A stretch of DNA of 64,000 bases, from positions 3,275 to 67,274 of the forward strand of contig DASVDG010000131.1 of the NCBI GenBank assembly GCA_036381255.1, written 5' to 3'. The translations under genes were made by a program, and so were the position numbers. Positions 29,177 through 38,444 of the stretch are shown piece after piece. How positions within the stretch are numbered: position 1 is the first letter of the stretch; each line of letters starts with the position of its first letter. Below the pieces are notes generated by a model. It was not told the origin of the DNA. It did no database searches and saw nothing but the letters and a program-made list of their open reading frames with translations. This DNA is from CALBZE01 sp036381255 (GTDB lineage Bacteria; Gemmatimonadota; Gemmatimonadetes; Longimicrobiales; RSA9).

Positions 29177-29204
29177 GGGCGGGGCGCGCCGTTCCGCCCC
29201 GCCC
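29177..29204. terminator. Hairpin between convergent genes
   Basis: GGGCGGGGCG (29177-29186) pairs with 29195-29204 around an 8-nt loop. It lies 12 nt after the acyl-CoA dehydrogenase stop and 55 nt after the stop of the convergent persulfide dioxygenase gene. It could serve both; there is no long T-tract. Confidence 0.55.
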
Positions 29205-29258
29205 GTTGCGCGTTCGGAACCGGCCCGGGATCCGCGGCGCCGCGTCGACCGGGCGCGA

Positions 29259-30707
29259 TCAACCGGGTACGACCGGTCGGCCCTCGGCCCGCCACGCGGC
29301 GATCCCGCCGGCGAGATTGATCACGTTGTCGAAGCCGTGAGCCTGGAGCACGCTCGCGGCGATCGAGCTGCGCGCGCCCGACTGGCAGTGGACGATCAGC
29401 GGCCGGTCCCTCGGCACGGCGTCGAGCCGGTCGGGGAGGTAGCCGAGCGGGACGTGGTAGAGCCGGCCACCCGCGGCCGCGGGCGTCTCCGGCAGGTGGC
29501 CCGCCTCCCATTCGGCCTGGCCGCGCACGTCCAGGATCGCCACGTCGCCGTCGCGCCGGGCGAGCTCTTCGGCCGTGATCTGCGGCACCGTCTCCAGCTC
29601 GCGTCCGGCGCCCCAGGCGTCGACGGCGTCGAGTCCGAAATAGCCGCCGATCCGGTCGAGGCCGATCATCGCCAGGTCCCTCACCGCCTCGTCCACGCGG
29701 CGCGCGTCCCGGTCGTCGACGATCAGGTGGAAGTCCCGGTCGTACGGCACCAGCCAGCCGGCCCAGGTGGTGAACGAACGGCCGAGCGGGATGTTGATCG
29801 TGCCCGGGACGTGCCCGGCCGCGAATTCCGCCGCGGCCCGCGTGTCGATCACGAGCGCATCCGCGCGGAGCCGCTCCTCCAGCCGGTCCGCGGGGAGCCG
29901 GTCCGGGCGGCGGAGCGCGCCCAGCAGCGCGGGCCCCTCCCGGTTGATCCGCTTCATCTGCGCGAAGTACTTCGGCGGCTCCGGCTGGCCCGTCAGCACG
30001 GCCCGCACGAACTCGTCCTCGTCCTCGATCCGGAACGCCCAGTTGTAGAGCCGCTCGTAACCCACCGTGCTGTGCGGGATCGCACTCAGCCCCTTGCCGC
30101 ACGCGCTCCCCGCGCCGTGCCCCGGCCAGATCTGGAGCCAGTCCGGCTGCGTCTTGAACGTCCGGAGGCTGCGGAACAGGCGCCGCGCGCCGAGCTCCAT
30201 CGTGCCCGTCGCGCCGGCCGCCCGCTCCAGCAGGTCGGGTCGCCCCACGTCTCCGACGAAGACGAAGTCGCCCGTCAACGCCGCGATCGGCCGGTCGGCC
30301 GACGCGCCATCCGTGACCAGGAACGTCATGTGCTCCGGCGTGTGGCCCGGCGTGTGGAGCGCCCGCAGCCGGATGTTGCCGACCCGGAACTCGTCGCCGT
30401 CGCGGAGGAGCAGCGTCGGGCGCTCGCCCGCGAACGCGTACTTCCAATCCTCGCCGCCTTCGTCCGAGAGGACCATGGTGGCGCCCGTCCGGGCCGCGAG
30501 CTCTCGCACCCCCGAGACGAAGTCGGCGTGAATGTGCGTCTCCGTCACGTACGTGATGCGGAGCCCCTCGCGCTCCGCCGCCTCCAGGTACCGGTCGATG
30601 TCCCGGGTCGGGTCGACCACCACCGCCTCGCCCGTCGCCGCACAACCGAGAAGGTAGCTGGCCTGGGCGAGCTTTCCATCGTAGAAACGCTCGACGATCA
30701 TGGGCAT
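29259..30707 (-). CDS. Persulfide dioxygenase-rhodanese fusion (CstB-like)
   Basis: 482 aa. Three modules. Residues ~1-245 are an ETHE1-like metallo-beta-lactamase domain that oxidises persulfide sulfur: iron ligands in H58-x-H60-x-D62, HTPGHTPEH, GDFVFVGDVGRPDLL and the later WPGHGAGSACG. Residues ~265-365 are a rhodanese domain that has lost its Cys (LIVDDRDARRV in the active-site loop). Residues ~385-480 are a second rhodanese domain with the active C441 in HCQSGARSS. This order matches the staphylococcal CstB sulfide-detoxification enzyme. The start MPMIV at 30707 has AAAGG upstream and fits the family start. The gene stands alone between two acyl-CoA dehydrogenases. Confidence 0.9.
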   Translation of the reverse strand: MPMIVERFYDGKLAQASYLLGCAATGEAVVVDPTRDIDRYLEAAEREGLRITYVTETHIHADFVSGVRELAARTGATMVLSDEGGEDWKYAFAGERPTLLLRDGDEFRVGNIRLRALHTPGHTPEHMTFLVTDGASADRPIAALTGDFVFVGDVGRPDLLERAAGATGTMELGARRLFRSLRTFKTQPDWLQIWPGHGAGSACGKGLSAIPHSTVGYERLYNWAFRIEDEDEFVRAVLTGQPEPPKYFAQMKRINREGPALLGALRRPDRLPADRLEERLRADALVIDTRAAAEFAAGHVPGTINIPLGRSFTTWAGWLVPYDRDFHLIVDDRDARRVDEAVRDLAMIGLDRIGGYFGLDAVDAWGAGRELETVPQITAEELARRDGDVAILDVRGQAEWEAGHLPETPAAAGGRLYHVPLGYLPDRLDAVPRDRPLIVHCQSGARSSIAASVLQAHGFDNVINLAGGIAAWRAEGRPVVPG

Positions 30708-31113
30708 CACTGCCTTTCCGAAGGTCGCCCTTCGTCCTTTGCTTCCGATCCATGTCCTGCGACCGCCCCCGGCCACCGCGCCGCCCCGCGCGGAGCGAAC
30801 GGGCGACGGTGCTCAGAAAAGACATCGTTCCTCTCCACGCGCCGCCGCGCGGAGAGAACAGGCCGTTGTCCCGGTAGGGAATAGAACCCTCCGTGCCGCC
30901 GAGGAAAAGGGCGAGTGCGCGAGCGCGGCGTCCGGGCGTCGGCGTGGGGCGCCGGGCGCGGCCCGGACCGTGCAACGGTGAGCCGGGGTATCGAGACGCG
31001 GGGAAATTGCATCGGCCCGACCGCCGTCGTAGATTGGCGAACACTGTTCGGCGGTTCGGCGAAACGGCGCGCGGCCGGGGATGGCCGCAGCCATTGCTGC
31101 GTCAGGGGGTGCC
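30708..31113. other. Divergent intergenic region
   Basis: 406 bases between the CstB-like gene (-) and the long acyl-CoA dehydrogenase (+). It contains the candidate promoter at 31007-31035. A small hairpin (CTCTCC with GGAGAG, about 30835-30860) is also present. No gene is convincing here. Confidence 0.5.
31007..31035 (+). promoter_or_regulatory. Candidate promoter of the long acyl-CoA dehydrogenase
   Basis: TTGCAT (31007-31012), 17 bp, TAGATT (31030-31035), about 78 nt before the ATG at 31114. It follows an A-rich GGGAAA patch. Moderate match. Confidence 0.4.
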
Positions 31114-33012
31114 ATGAACGCGACGGTGCAGGTCAGTGAGCGGGAAGCCCGGGCGGTGGCCGAGGCGGCCCGCGAGAAGGATTGGACCAAGCCCAGTTTC
31201 GTGCGGGAGCTGTTCCTGGGCCGGATGCGGCTGGACCTGCTCTACCCGGCGCCGGAGCCGGATGCGGGAGCGGAGCGGCGGACGGACGAGTTCCTGGAGC
31301 GGGCCGAGGCGTTTCTGCGGGCGAACGTGGATGCGCTGAAGATCGAGCGGGAGGGCCGGATCCCGGACGCGGTGATCGAAGGGTTGAAGGAGCTCGGCGC
31401 GTTCGGGATGAAGATCCCGGAGGAGTACGGCGGGCTGGGGCTGTCGCAGCGGGGGTACAACCGGGCGATCTCGGTGATCGGCTCGTATTCGACGCCGCTG
31501 GGCGTGCTGCTCTCGGCGCACCAGTCGATCGGCGTGCCGCAGCCGCTGAAGATGTTCGGCACGGACGAGCAGAAGCGGAAGTACCTGCCGCGTCTGGCGA
31601 AGGGGGCGATTTCGGCGTTCGCGCTGACGGAGCCGGATGTGGGGAGCGACCCGGCGCGGATGAGCGCGGTGGCGGTGCCGACGGAGGATGGCGCCGCGTA
31701 CGTGCTGAACGGCGAGAAGTTGTGGTGCACGAACGGCCCGATTGCGGACGTGATGGTGGTGATGGCGCGTACGCCGGCGAAGGACGGGAAGGGCCGGGGC
31801 GGGATCACGGCGTTCATCGTGGAGAGCGACTGGGAGGGGGTGGAGGTCGTGCATCGCTGCTCCTTCATGGGGCTGCGCGGGATCGAGAACGGGGTCATCC
31901 GCTTCACGGACGTGCGGGTGCCGAGGGAGAACGTGCTCTGGGGCGAGGGGAAGGGGTTGAAGCTGGCGCTGATCACGTTGAACACGGGGCGGCTGACGAT
32001 CCCGGCGACGTGTGCGGCGAGTGGCAAGTGGTGCCTGAAGGTCGCGCGGGAGTGGAGCAGCGAGCGGAAGCAGTGGGGCGCGCCGGTCGGGCGGCACGAC
32101 GCGGTGGCGCAGATGATCGGCGAGATGGCGGCGCAGACGTTCGCGATGGAGGCGATCGCGGATCTGTCGGCGCGGCTCGCGGACTCGGGCGAGTACGACA
32201 TCCGGCTGGAGGCGGCGATCGCGAAGATGTTCAACTCGGAGGCGGCGTGGCGCATCGTGGACGACACGATGCAGATCCGGGGCGGCCGGGGCTACGAGAC
32301 GGCGGAGTCGCTGGCGGCGCGGGGCGAGGAAGCGGTCGCCGTGGAGAAGATGATGCGCGACCTGCGCATCAACCTGATCTTCGAGGGATCGAGCGAGATC
32401 ATGCGGCTGTTCATCGCGCGCGAGGCGGTGGATCCGCACCTCCAGCACGCCGGTGCGGTGCTCGATCCGGACGCGCCGCTCGGCGCGAAGGCGAAGGACG
32501 CCGCGGGCCTCGGCATGCACATGGCGGGCTGGGTCGCCGGGAACCTGGTCGGCTGGGGGCACTGGCCGCGCTACGGCGAGTTCGGCCGCCTGGCCCGGCA
32601 CCTCCGGTACGGCGACCGGGCGGCGCGCAAGCTCGCGCGTACGCTGGCGTTCCAGATGGCGCGCCTGGGCCCGAAGCTGGAGAAGCGACAGTCGATCCTG
32701 TTCCGGCTGGTCGACATCGGCGCGGAGATCTTCGCGATCGCGGCCGTGTGCATCCGGGCGCAGGAGCTGCACCGCGCGAACCCGGGCGACGACGGCCCGC
32801 TGGTGATGGCCGACCTGTTCTGCCGGGGCGCGCGTCGTCGCATCGCGGAGCATTTCCGTGCGGTGGCGAGGAACGACGACGTGTTCCGCTACCGCGTCGC
32901 GCAGGAGGTGCTGGCCGGCGAGCACGCGTGGCTGGAGTCGGGCGTGGTCGACGGCGCGGGTGTCGCGCCGAGCGGCGCACCGCCGGCGGAGGTGCTGGAA
33001 GTGTCCGCGTAA
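31114..33012 (+). CDS. Long acyl-CoA dehydrogenase (VLCAD/ACAD9-like with C-terminal extension)
   Basis: 632 aa. ACAD core in residues ~60-440: GAFGMKIPEEYGGLGLSQ, AFALTEPDVGSDPARM, LWCTNGPIADVMVVMART, GLRGIENGVIRFTDVRVP. The catalytic base is E424 in NLIFEGSSEIM. A further ~200 residues form a helical C-terminal domain (AGWVAGNLVGWGHW, RRIAEHFRAVARNDD) like that of membrane-associated VLCAD/ACAD9 enzymes, which act on long-chain acyl-CoA. I chose the ATG at 31114 (GGGGGTG upstream) over the ATG at 31081, which has no ribosome site. It has its own candidate promoter. Confidence 0.93.
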   Translation: MNATVQVSEREARAVAEAAREKDWTKPSFVRELFLGRMRLDLLYPAPEPDAGAERRTDEFLERAEAFLRANVDALKIEREGRIPDAVIEGLKELGAFGMKIPEEYGGLGLSQRGYNRAISVIGSYSTPLGVLLSAHQSIGVPQPLKMFGTDEQKRKYLPRLAKGAISAFALTEPDVGSDPARMSAVAVPTEDGAAYVLNGEKLWCTNGPIADVMVVMARTPAKDGKGRGGITAFIVESDWEGVEVVHRCSFMGLRGIENGVIRFTDVRVPRENVLWGEGKGLKLALITLNTGRLTIPATCAASGKWCLKVAREWSSERKQWGAPVGRHDAVAQMIGEMAAQTFAMEAIADLSARLADSGEYDIRLEAAIAKMFNSEAAWRIVDDTMQIRGGRGYETAESLAARGEEAVAVEKMMRDLRINLIFEGSSEIMRLFIAREAVDPHLQHAGAVLDPDAPLGAKAKDAAGLGMHMAGWVAGNLVGWGHWPRYGEFGRLARHLRYGDRAARKLARTLAFQMARLGPKLEKRQSILFRLVDIGAEIFAIAAVCIRAQELHRANPGDDGPLVMADLFCRGARRRIAEHFRAVARNDDVFRYRVAQEVLAGEHAWLESGVVDGAGVAPSGAPPAEVLEVSA

Positions 33013-33028
33013 TCGCGCGATACGATCC

Positions 33029-33057
33029 TTGCGATTGCGGAAGGCGGGCCCTAAACT
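33029..33057 (+). promoter_or_regulatory. Promoter of the AraC-type regulator gene
   Basis: TTGCGA (33029-33034), exactly 17 bp, TAAACT (33052-33057), 42 nt before the ATG at 33099. Starts 17 nt after the preceding gene's stop, so the downstream four-gene set can be transcribed independently. Confidence 0.5.
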
Positions 33058-33098
33058 AGCAATCAGGCGCACGGTGTGCCCCTGGCCGGAGCCACGCC

Positions 33099-33890
33099 AT
33101 GGCCCTGATCGCCGCACTCCTGCCCGACCACGCCGATCGTGGATGCCTGGCCGCGGCGGCACCGCCGCACGGAGTCGCCTGGGCCGGGAGCTGGCGTGAC
33201 CTGTACCAGGTCGTGCGGACGAAGCCGGTCGCGGCGGCGGTCGCGGATCTACACGCGGAATCGAGAAAAGACGGGGTGTTGCGGGTGCTGCGCTTTGCAC
33301 AGCGGTTCCCGCTCACCCCGATTCTCGTGTGGGGCGAGCTGGACGGGCGGGAGCTGTATCGTCTGGGGAAGGCGGGTGCGGCGGACGTGATCCTGGCGCG
33401 GGACGCGGATGACCGGCGGTTCCTGGCCGAGGTGCTGGACGCGACGCTGGACCGTGGGCTCGCGCCGCTCATCGACGAGCGGCTGCGGGGGCGCGTGTCG
33501 GAGGTGGCGCGGTCGTTGGTGCACGAGGCGGCGTCACGGATCCCGGACCAGATCCAGGTCCCGGACCTGGCGCTCGTGAGGGGCGTGTCGGTCTCGACGC
33601 TGGAGCGGCGCTGCGAGCGCTGGGGGCTGCCGACGCCGGGCCGGCTGCTGCTCTGGCTCCGGGTGCTGTACGGGTTGCGGTGGCTGCAGGAGCCGGGGCG
33701 GAGCGTGGAGTCGGTCGCGTCGCAGCTGGGATATTCGTCGGGCGCGGCGTTCCGTCGGGCGATCAAGGCGACGGTCGGCGGGCGCCCCTCGCCGTTGCGC
33801 AACCGGGGCGGCATCGAACGTGCGCTGGACCGGTTCATCGCCGAGTGTCCCGGCGATGGCGCCTTCCGGCGGGTCTCCTCCCTCGGGTGA
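33099..33890 (+). CDS. AraC-type helix-turn-helix transcriptional regulator
   Basis: 263 aa. The C-terminal ~110 residues are an AraC/XylS DNA-binding domain: first HTH VPDLALVRGVSVSTLERRCERWGLPTPGRLLLWLRV, second HTH SVESVASQLGYSSGAAFRRAIKATVGGRPS. The N-terminal ~125 residues have a receiver-like alternation (LTPILVWGELDGRELYRLGKAGAADVILARDADDRRF, like the second half of a response regulator), but no phosphorylatable Asp is placed convincingly, so it may be a pseudo-receiver. GGAG lies 8 nt before the ATG. Its stop is 5 nt before the next gene, and it probably controls the downstream set. Targets are unknown. Confidence 0.8.
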   Translation: MALIAALLPDHADRGCLAAAAPPHGVAWAGSWRDLYQVVRTKPVAAAVADLHAESRKDGVLRVLRFAQRFPLTPILVWGELDGRELYRLGKAGAADVILARDADDRRFLAEVLDATLDRGLAPLIDERLRGRVSEVARSLVHEAASRIPDQIQVPDLALVRGVSVSTLERRCERWGLPTPGRLLLWLRVLYGLRWLQEPGRSVESVASQLGYSSGAAFRRAIKATVGGRPSPLRNRGGIERALDRFIAECPGDGAFRRVSSLG

Positions 33891-33895
33891 TCGAG

Positions 33896-35068
33896 ATGGC
33901 CCGATACGACCGCATCGCACCGCTCCCCGCGCCGACGCGCGACCGGGCGTTCCCGGCGTGGCTGGTCCTGCGCGACCTGGAAGGGCGGGACCGGGACGTG
34001 GAGCTCGCGCGCCGCGTGCGGCTGCGGTTCCTGGCGCTGCGGCCGGTGCGTCGTCTGATCCGTCCGGGTGTGGACGCGGTGACGGCGGAGTCGTTCGACC
34101 GCCAGATCGAGGGGGTACGGGAGGAGCTGGGCCATCTGGGCGCCCGGGATCCCGAGCGAGTGCGGCTCGCGCGGTTCCTCCACCAGATCCGGAAGCGGAC
34201 GCCGCTGGCGGTGACGACGGCGGCGCTGGACATGGGCGAAGTGATCGAAGCGGCGGGGCACCCGTACGGTGCCGAGGAGTTCTATCGCACGGCGCTGGAG
34301 CTGGCCGACGCGCACGACCTGACGCCGGAGCGGGTGGTCGCGGGCCGTCTACTCGGGCGCGTGTACCGCAAGCGGGCGAAGTGGGACGAGGCGGTGCGGG
34401 CGTACCGCGCGGCATCGGAGCTGGCGCTCGGGCTCGAGGGTACGGAGCAATGGGGCCGTTCGATGGACGGGCTGGCGGCGGCGTACCGGGAGCAGGGCCG
34501 GACGGACGATGCGCGCCGGGTGTACCGCGAGATGCTCACCCGCGGCCGCGAGCGGGATGACGAGCCGCTGACGTCGATGGCGCTGATCGGGTTGTGCCTC
34601 ACGGAGGTCGAGGCCGGCGACTACGAGCGGGCGGTCGAGCACGGCTGGGCGGCGTTCGCCCACGCGCGCGATGGCGAGGGTCGCAGTGCAGTGCTGAGGG
34701 GGCTCGGCCTGGCCTTCGCGGGGGTGGGGCTGTACCGTGCGGCGGAGCGCTGTCACCAGATCGTCGCGGAGCGCGCTGCCGACGCGGAGACGCGGGTGCA
34801 GGCGTTGCTGGATCTGGCGCGGGTCGCGGCGCACGCGGGCCGGCCGGACGTCGCCCGGGAGCGGTTGCGCGAGGCGGTCGGCGCGGCGGACCGCGACGCG
34901 TCGGGCGCGCTGCTGGGCCAGGCGGACGAGCTCCTCGCGGAGCTGGAGCGTGGAGCGGCGGGCGAGGCGGTGGCGGGGCCGGCGGTGCGGGCGACGGGCG
35001 AGAGCACGCGCAGGATCGCGGCCGAGATCGAGGCGCTGGGCACGGCGCTCGTCCCGGCGTCGGGCTGA
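33896..35068 (+). CDS. TPR-repeat protein, unknown function
   Basis: 390 aa, no signal peptide, no membrane segment, so probably cytoplasmic. From ~95 to ~345 there are tandem helical pairs of TPR type, for example GHPYGAEEFYRTALELADAH, AKWDEAVRAYRAASELALG, GRTDDARRVYREMLTRGRE and GDYERAVEHGWAAFAHARD. The N-terminal ~90 residues are basic and lack repeats. Such proteins often act as adaptors or as sensor parts of regulators; the position between an AraC-type gene and a secreted protease suggests a regulatory partner, but that is inference. The ATG at 33896 is used; an in-frame GTG at 33887 overlaps the upstream stop. Confidence 0.75.
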   Translation: MARYDRIAPLPAPTRDRAFPAWLVLRDLEGRDRDVELARRVRLRFLALRPVRRLIRPGVDAVTAESFDRQIEGVREELGHLGARDPERVRLARFLHQIRKRTPLAVTTAALDMGEVIEAAGHPYGAEEFYRTALELADAHDLTPERVVAGRLLGRVYRKRAKWDEAVRAYRAASELALGLEGTEQWGRSMDGLAAAYREQGRTDDARRVYREMLTRGRERDDEPLTSMALIGLCLTEVEAGDYERAVEHGWAAFAHARDGEGRSAVLRGLGLAFAGVGLYRAAERCHQIVAERAADAETRVQALLDLARVAAHAGRPDVARERLREAVGAADRDASGALLGQADELLAELERGAAGEAVAGPAVRATGESTRRIAAEIEALGTALVPASG

Positions 35069-35076
35069 CGCCGCGG

Positions 35077-35124
35077 ATGATCCTTCCACGAAACCCTTCC
35101 GCAGGATCCCCGGGGCATCCTTGA
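35077..35124 (+). CDS. Possible 15-codon leader ORF overlapping the subtilase start
   Basis: ATG at 35077 begins a 15-residue ORF (MILPRNPSAGSPGHP) whose TGA shares three bases with the TTG start of the subtilase (TTGA, 35121-35124). It has only CCGCGG upstream, so translation is uncertain. If used, it would couple translation from the TPR gene to the protease. Confidence 0.2.
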   Translation: MILPRNPSAGSPGHP

Positions 35125-38100
35125 AGGCGGCGGCACTTTTCTGCCTGGGCTTCCTGGTCCTCGTGCCGGGTGTGGCGGGCGCGCGCCAGCGGCCGTACGT
35201 CGACCCGGCGCTGCGGCGCCTGATGCGGGCCGGCGCGCCCGAAGCGGCCGAGCGCGCGCTCGCGCGGGCGCAGGCCGAGCGGGGCCGACCGCCGGCGCGC
35301 GATCCCGGGCGGCCCGGCCCGGAGGACCGGTTCGCGGCGCTCGCGCTCGACCGTGGCGCTCCGGGCGGCGGTCCGCGGATCGGCGTGCTGGTCCGGCTGC
35401 GGGAGCCGGTCGCGGCGGGGCTCGCGGCGCTCCGGCGGACGGGCGCGCGCGTCGGCACGGTCGTCGGCGACCTCGCGACGGCGCGTGTCCCGATCGATGC
35501 GCTGCCCCGGCTGGTGAGCGCCGTCGAGCTCGAGCGGGTGGGCCCCGCCCGGCGCCTGTCGCTGCTGAACGACTCGACGATGAAGGTGATCCGCGCGACG
35601 GCGGTGCGCCGGCGGGATGGCGATGTCTGGTACGGCTCGGCGGGGCACGGCGTCGTCGTCGGGATCTTCGACACGGGCGTCGACTACGCGCACGAGGATT
35701 TCCGGGACGCCCGGGGCCACAGCCGCATCCTCGGCGTGTGGGACATGGGCGTGGGCGGCACGCCGCCGGCCGGGTTCGGCTACGGGCACGTCTGCGACCG
35801 GGCGTCGCTGACCGACGGGAGCTGCCCGACGCGGGACCGCGACGGCCACGGCACCCACGTTCTGGGCACGGCGGCGGGCGACGGCTCGGCGGCGGGCACC
35901 GGGACCGCCTACCGCTACGCCGGCGTCGCGCCGGCGGCGGAGTTGCTGGTGGTCCGGGGCCTCGCGTACACCGAGGACGAGATCATCGATGGCGTGCGTT
36001 GGATCTTCGAGACCGCCGAGGCGCTCGGCCGGCCCGCCGTGGTGAACCTTTCGCTCGGGCGCCAGGGCGGCCCGCGGGACGGGACGTCCTCGATCGCGCA
36101 GATGCTGGACGGTCTCTCGGGTCCGGGCCGCATCATCGTGGTGGCTGCGGGGAACGACGGCGCGAACGGCAACGCCGAGGGGGCGCCGCCGGGGCGGCTG
36201 TTCCACGCGCAGGCCGCGCCGGCCGTCGGGGTATCGGCGGATTTCCAGCTCCGCGTGCCGTCGAGGACGCCCGTCACCGGGGCGTGCAACGATTTCGGCG
36301 AGATCGAGCTGTGGTACGACGGCCTCGACCGGGTCGACGTCTCGGTGATCCGCCCCGACGGCCGGACGGTGCGAGCGGCGTTCGGCGCGCTCGTCGCCGC
36401 GCCGGACGCGGACGGCCTGGTCTTGATCGACAACGCGTCCGGCGGGGCCGACCCCGCGAACGGCGACCATCTCGCGCTGATCGAGATCAGCGACTGCCCG
36501 GTGGACGGCGCGTCGAGCGGCGCGCCGGAGCCCGGGACGTGGACGATCCGCGCCGTGCCGACGTCGCCCGCGTCGGGCCGGCCGCTGCACCTCTGGATCT
36601 CGCAATCGAGCTACGGCGGCGGCGGTCGCTACAGCGGCGTGAGCGAGAACTTCGACAACGCGTACACGATCACGGTGCCGGGCACGGCGCGCGAGGTCGT
36701 GACGGTCGGCGCGTTCGTGACCCGGCTCGACTGGGCGTCGCTCGGTGGAACGGAAGGGTACGGGCAGCGCGAAGCGATCGGCGACATCGCGTACTTCTCC
36801 GGCGCCGGCCCGACGCGGGACGGCCGGCTGAAGCCGGAGCTCGCGGCGCCCGGCCGCGCGGTCATCTCGGCGCTCTCGGAGGACGCGTTCCGCCCGCCGG
36901 ACAGCCAGATCGCGACCGATGGCGTGCACTGGGTGCTCCAGGGCACGAGCATGGCCGCGCCGCACGTGACCGGCGCGGTCGCGGCGCTGCTCCAGCACGA
37001 CCCGACGCTGGGTCCGGCGGAGGTGAAGTCGATCCTCGCGTCGACCGCGCGCCAGGACGCGTTCACCTCCCGCTCGTACACCGGCGAGCCGCCGGGCACG
37101 CCGAACCACCAGTGGGGGCACGGCAAGCTCGACGTGCGCGCGGCGGTCGAGGCGCTCGTGGACCCGGCCGCGGTCGCGGGCGTCCTCGTCCTCCCGGCCG
37201 CGGATTCCGTGACGCCCGGCCGCACGATCACCCTCGCCGCGCAGCCGTACGGCGCGTTCGGCGACGCCGCGGACGCGCCGGTCGCCTGGAGCACGAGCGA
37301 CGCGTCCGTCGCGACCGTCGCCGCCGACGGCACGGTCACGGGGGTGGCGCTCGGCACGGCGACGATCACGGCGACGGCGGGCGGCGCCACCGGGACGGCG
37401 ACGATCGTAGTCGTCCCGCCGGTCGCGACGGTCGCGATCTCGCCCGCGTCGGCGACGCTGGTCGCGGGCGAGGACACGGTGCTCGTGGCGACGCCGCGGG
37501 ACTCCGCCGGCCGCGCGCTCCAGGGCCGCGAGGTGGCCTGGATGAGCACGGACACGACCGTTGCGACGGTGGATGCGGCCGGGCGCGTCGCCAGCCGCGC
37601 CGTCGGGACGGCGGCCGTCGTTGCGACGGTGGAGGAGCGGAGCGACACGGCGCACCTCGAGGTCGTCGCGCCGTCGACGTTGATCGTGGCGGCCGAGCCG
37701 GTCGCGGCGGCGCCCACGTCGACGCGGAAGGGCGACCGCATCGCGCTGCTGCGGCTGCGGCTGCGCGTCGAGGGTCCGGAGGCGGTGCGCATCCGGCAGA
37801 TCGGCTTCACGGTGACGGGCGAGGATCCGCTGGCGCGGGCGCAGCTCGTGGACGACCGCGACGCCGACGCGGCGCTCGACGACGGCGAGCCGGTCGTCAC
37901 CGGCATGAAGCTCGCGCTGGTCCGCGGCGAGGAGACGCCGCTCGATTTCCGGCCCGGCTCGATGGTCGTCGACGTGGGCGACACGGCGTCCGTGCTGCTC
38001 GCGCTCGAGCTGAGCGGCCACGCGCCGAACGGGACGACGTTCCAGGCGCGCTACGAGCCGGAGCGGCTGAGCACGGTCGGCGTTCGCTCGGGGCAGGCGG

Positions 38101-38441
38101 ACCGCCTGGACCAGCCGGGCGGGCCGGTCGCCGGCGCCGCGGTTCCGACCAGCGTGTTGCGCCCGGACGAGGTCTTCGCGCTGAGCGAGAACCCGGTCCT
38201 GTCCGACCGCGTGATCTTCAATTTTCGCGAGCGGCCGCAGATCGCCGCGGTGTACACGCTGGGCGGCGCGCGCGTCGTCGACCTGCTGGCCCGGATGGAA
38301 ACCGACGGCCGCGTGGAATGGGACCTCACGAACGAGCGGGGCTCGGCGGTCGCGCCGGGGATCTACCTGGCCGTCTTCCGCGTGGCGGGCCGGTTGATCA
38401 CCGAGAAGCTCATCATCGTGCGGCCGCGGAGGGAGGAGTAG
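35121..38441 (+). CDS. Secreted S8 (subtilisin-like) peptidase with Ig-like repeats and a FlgD/T9SS-like C-terminal domain
   Basis: 1106 aa. Signal peptide at the start (AAALFCLGFLVLVPGVAGA). Catalytic triad D184 (GIFDTGVDY), H243 (DGHGTHVLG) and S610 (GTSMAAPHVTG). A long insertion between His and Ser contains beta strands resembling a P/PA-type insert. After the protease come two bacterial Ig-like group 2 domains (~685-860, each with VATVxxxGxVxxxAxGTA), then a beta-rich region. The final ~60 residues contain AAVYTLGGARVVDLL and APGIYLAVFRVAGRLITEKLIIVR, the FlgD_ig / type IX secretion tail pattern. No ATG or GTG precedes the signal peptide in frame, so TTG at 35121 is the likely start. The PorV-like gene follows after 3 nt. 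Confidence 0.88.
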   Translation: MKAAALFCLGFLVLVPGVAGARQRPYVDPALRRLMRAGAPEAAERALARAQAERGRPPARDPGRPGPEDRFAALALDRGAPGGGPRIGVLVRLREPVAAGLAALRRTGARVGTVVGDLATARVPIDALPRLVSAVELERVGPARRLSLLNDSTMKVIRATAVRRRDGDVWYGSAGHGVVVGIFDTGVDYAHEDFRDARGHSRILGVWDMGVGGTPPAGFGYGHVCDRASLTDGSCPTRDRDGHGTHVLGTAAGDGSAAGTGTAYRYAGVAPAAELLVVRGLAYTEDEIIDGVRWIFETAEALGRPAVVNLSLGRQGGPRDGTSSIAQMLDGLSGPGRIIVVAAGNDGANGNAEGAPPGRLFHAQAAPAVGVSADFQLRVPSRTPVTGACNDFGEIELWYDGLDRVDVSVIRPDGRTVRAAFGALVAAPDADGLVLIDNASGGADPANGDHLALIEISDCPVDGASSGAPEPGTWTIRAVPTSPASGRPLHLWISQSSYGGGGRYSGVSENFDNAYTITVPGTAREVVTVGAFVTRLDWASLGGTEGYGQREAIGDIAYFSGAGPTRDGRLKPELAAPGRAVISALSEDAFRPPDSQIATDGVHWVLQGTSMAAPHVTGAVAALLQHDPTLGPAEVKSILASTARQDAFTSRSYTGEPPGTPNHQWGHGKLDVRAAVEALVDPAAVAGVLVLPAADSVTPGRTITLAAQPYGAFGDAADAPVAWSTSDASVATVAADGTVTGVALGTATITATAGGATGTATIVVVPPVATVAISPASATLVAGEDTVLVATPRDSAGRALQGREVAWMSTDTTVATVDAAGRVASRAVGTAAVVATVEERSDTAHLEVVAPSTLIVAAEPVAAAPTSTRKGDRIALLRLRLRVEGPEAVRIRQIGFTVTGEDPLARAQLVDDRDADAALDDGEPVVTGMKLALVRGEETPLDFRPGSMVVDVGDTASVLLALELSGHAPNGTTFQARYEPERLSTVGVRSGQADRLDQPGGPVAGAAVPTSVLRPDEVFALSENPVLSDRVIFNFRERPQIAAVYTLGGARVVDLLARMETDGRVEWDLTNERGSAVAPGIYLAVFRVAGRLITEKLIIVRPRREE

Positions 38442-38444
38442 GCG

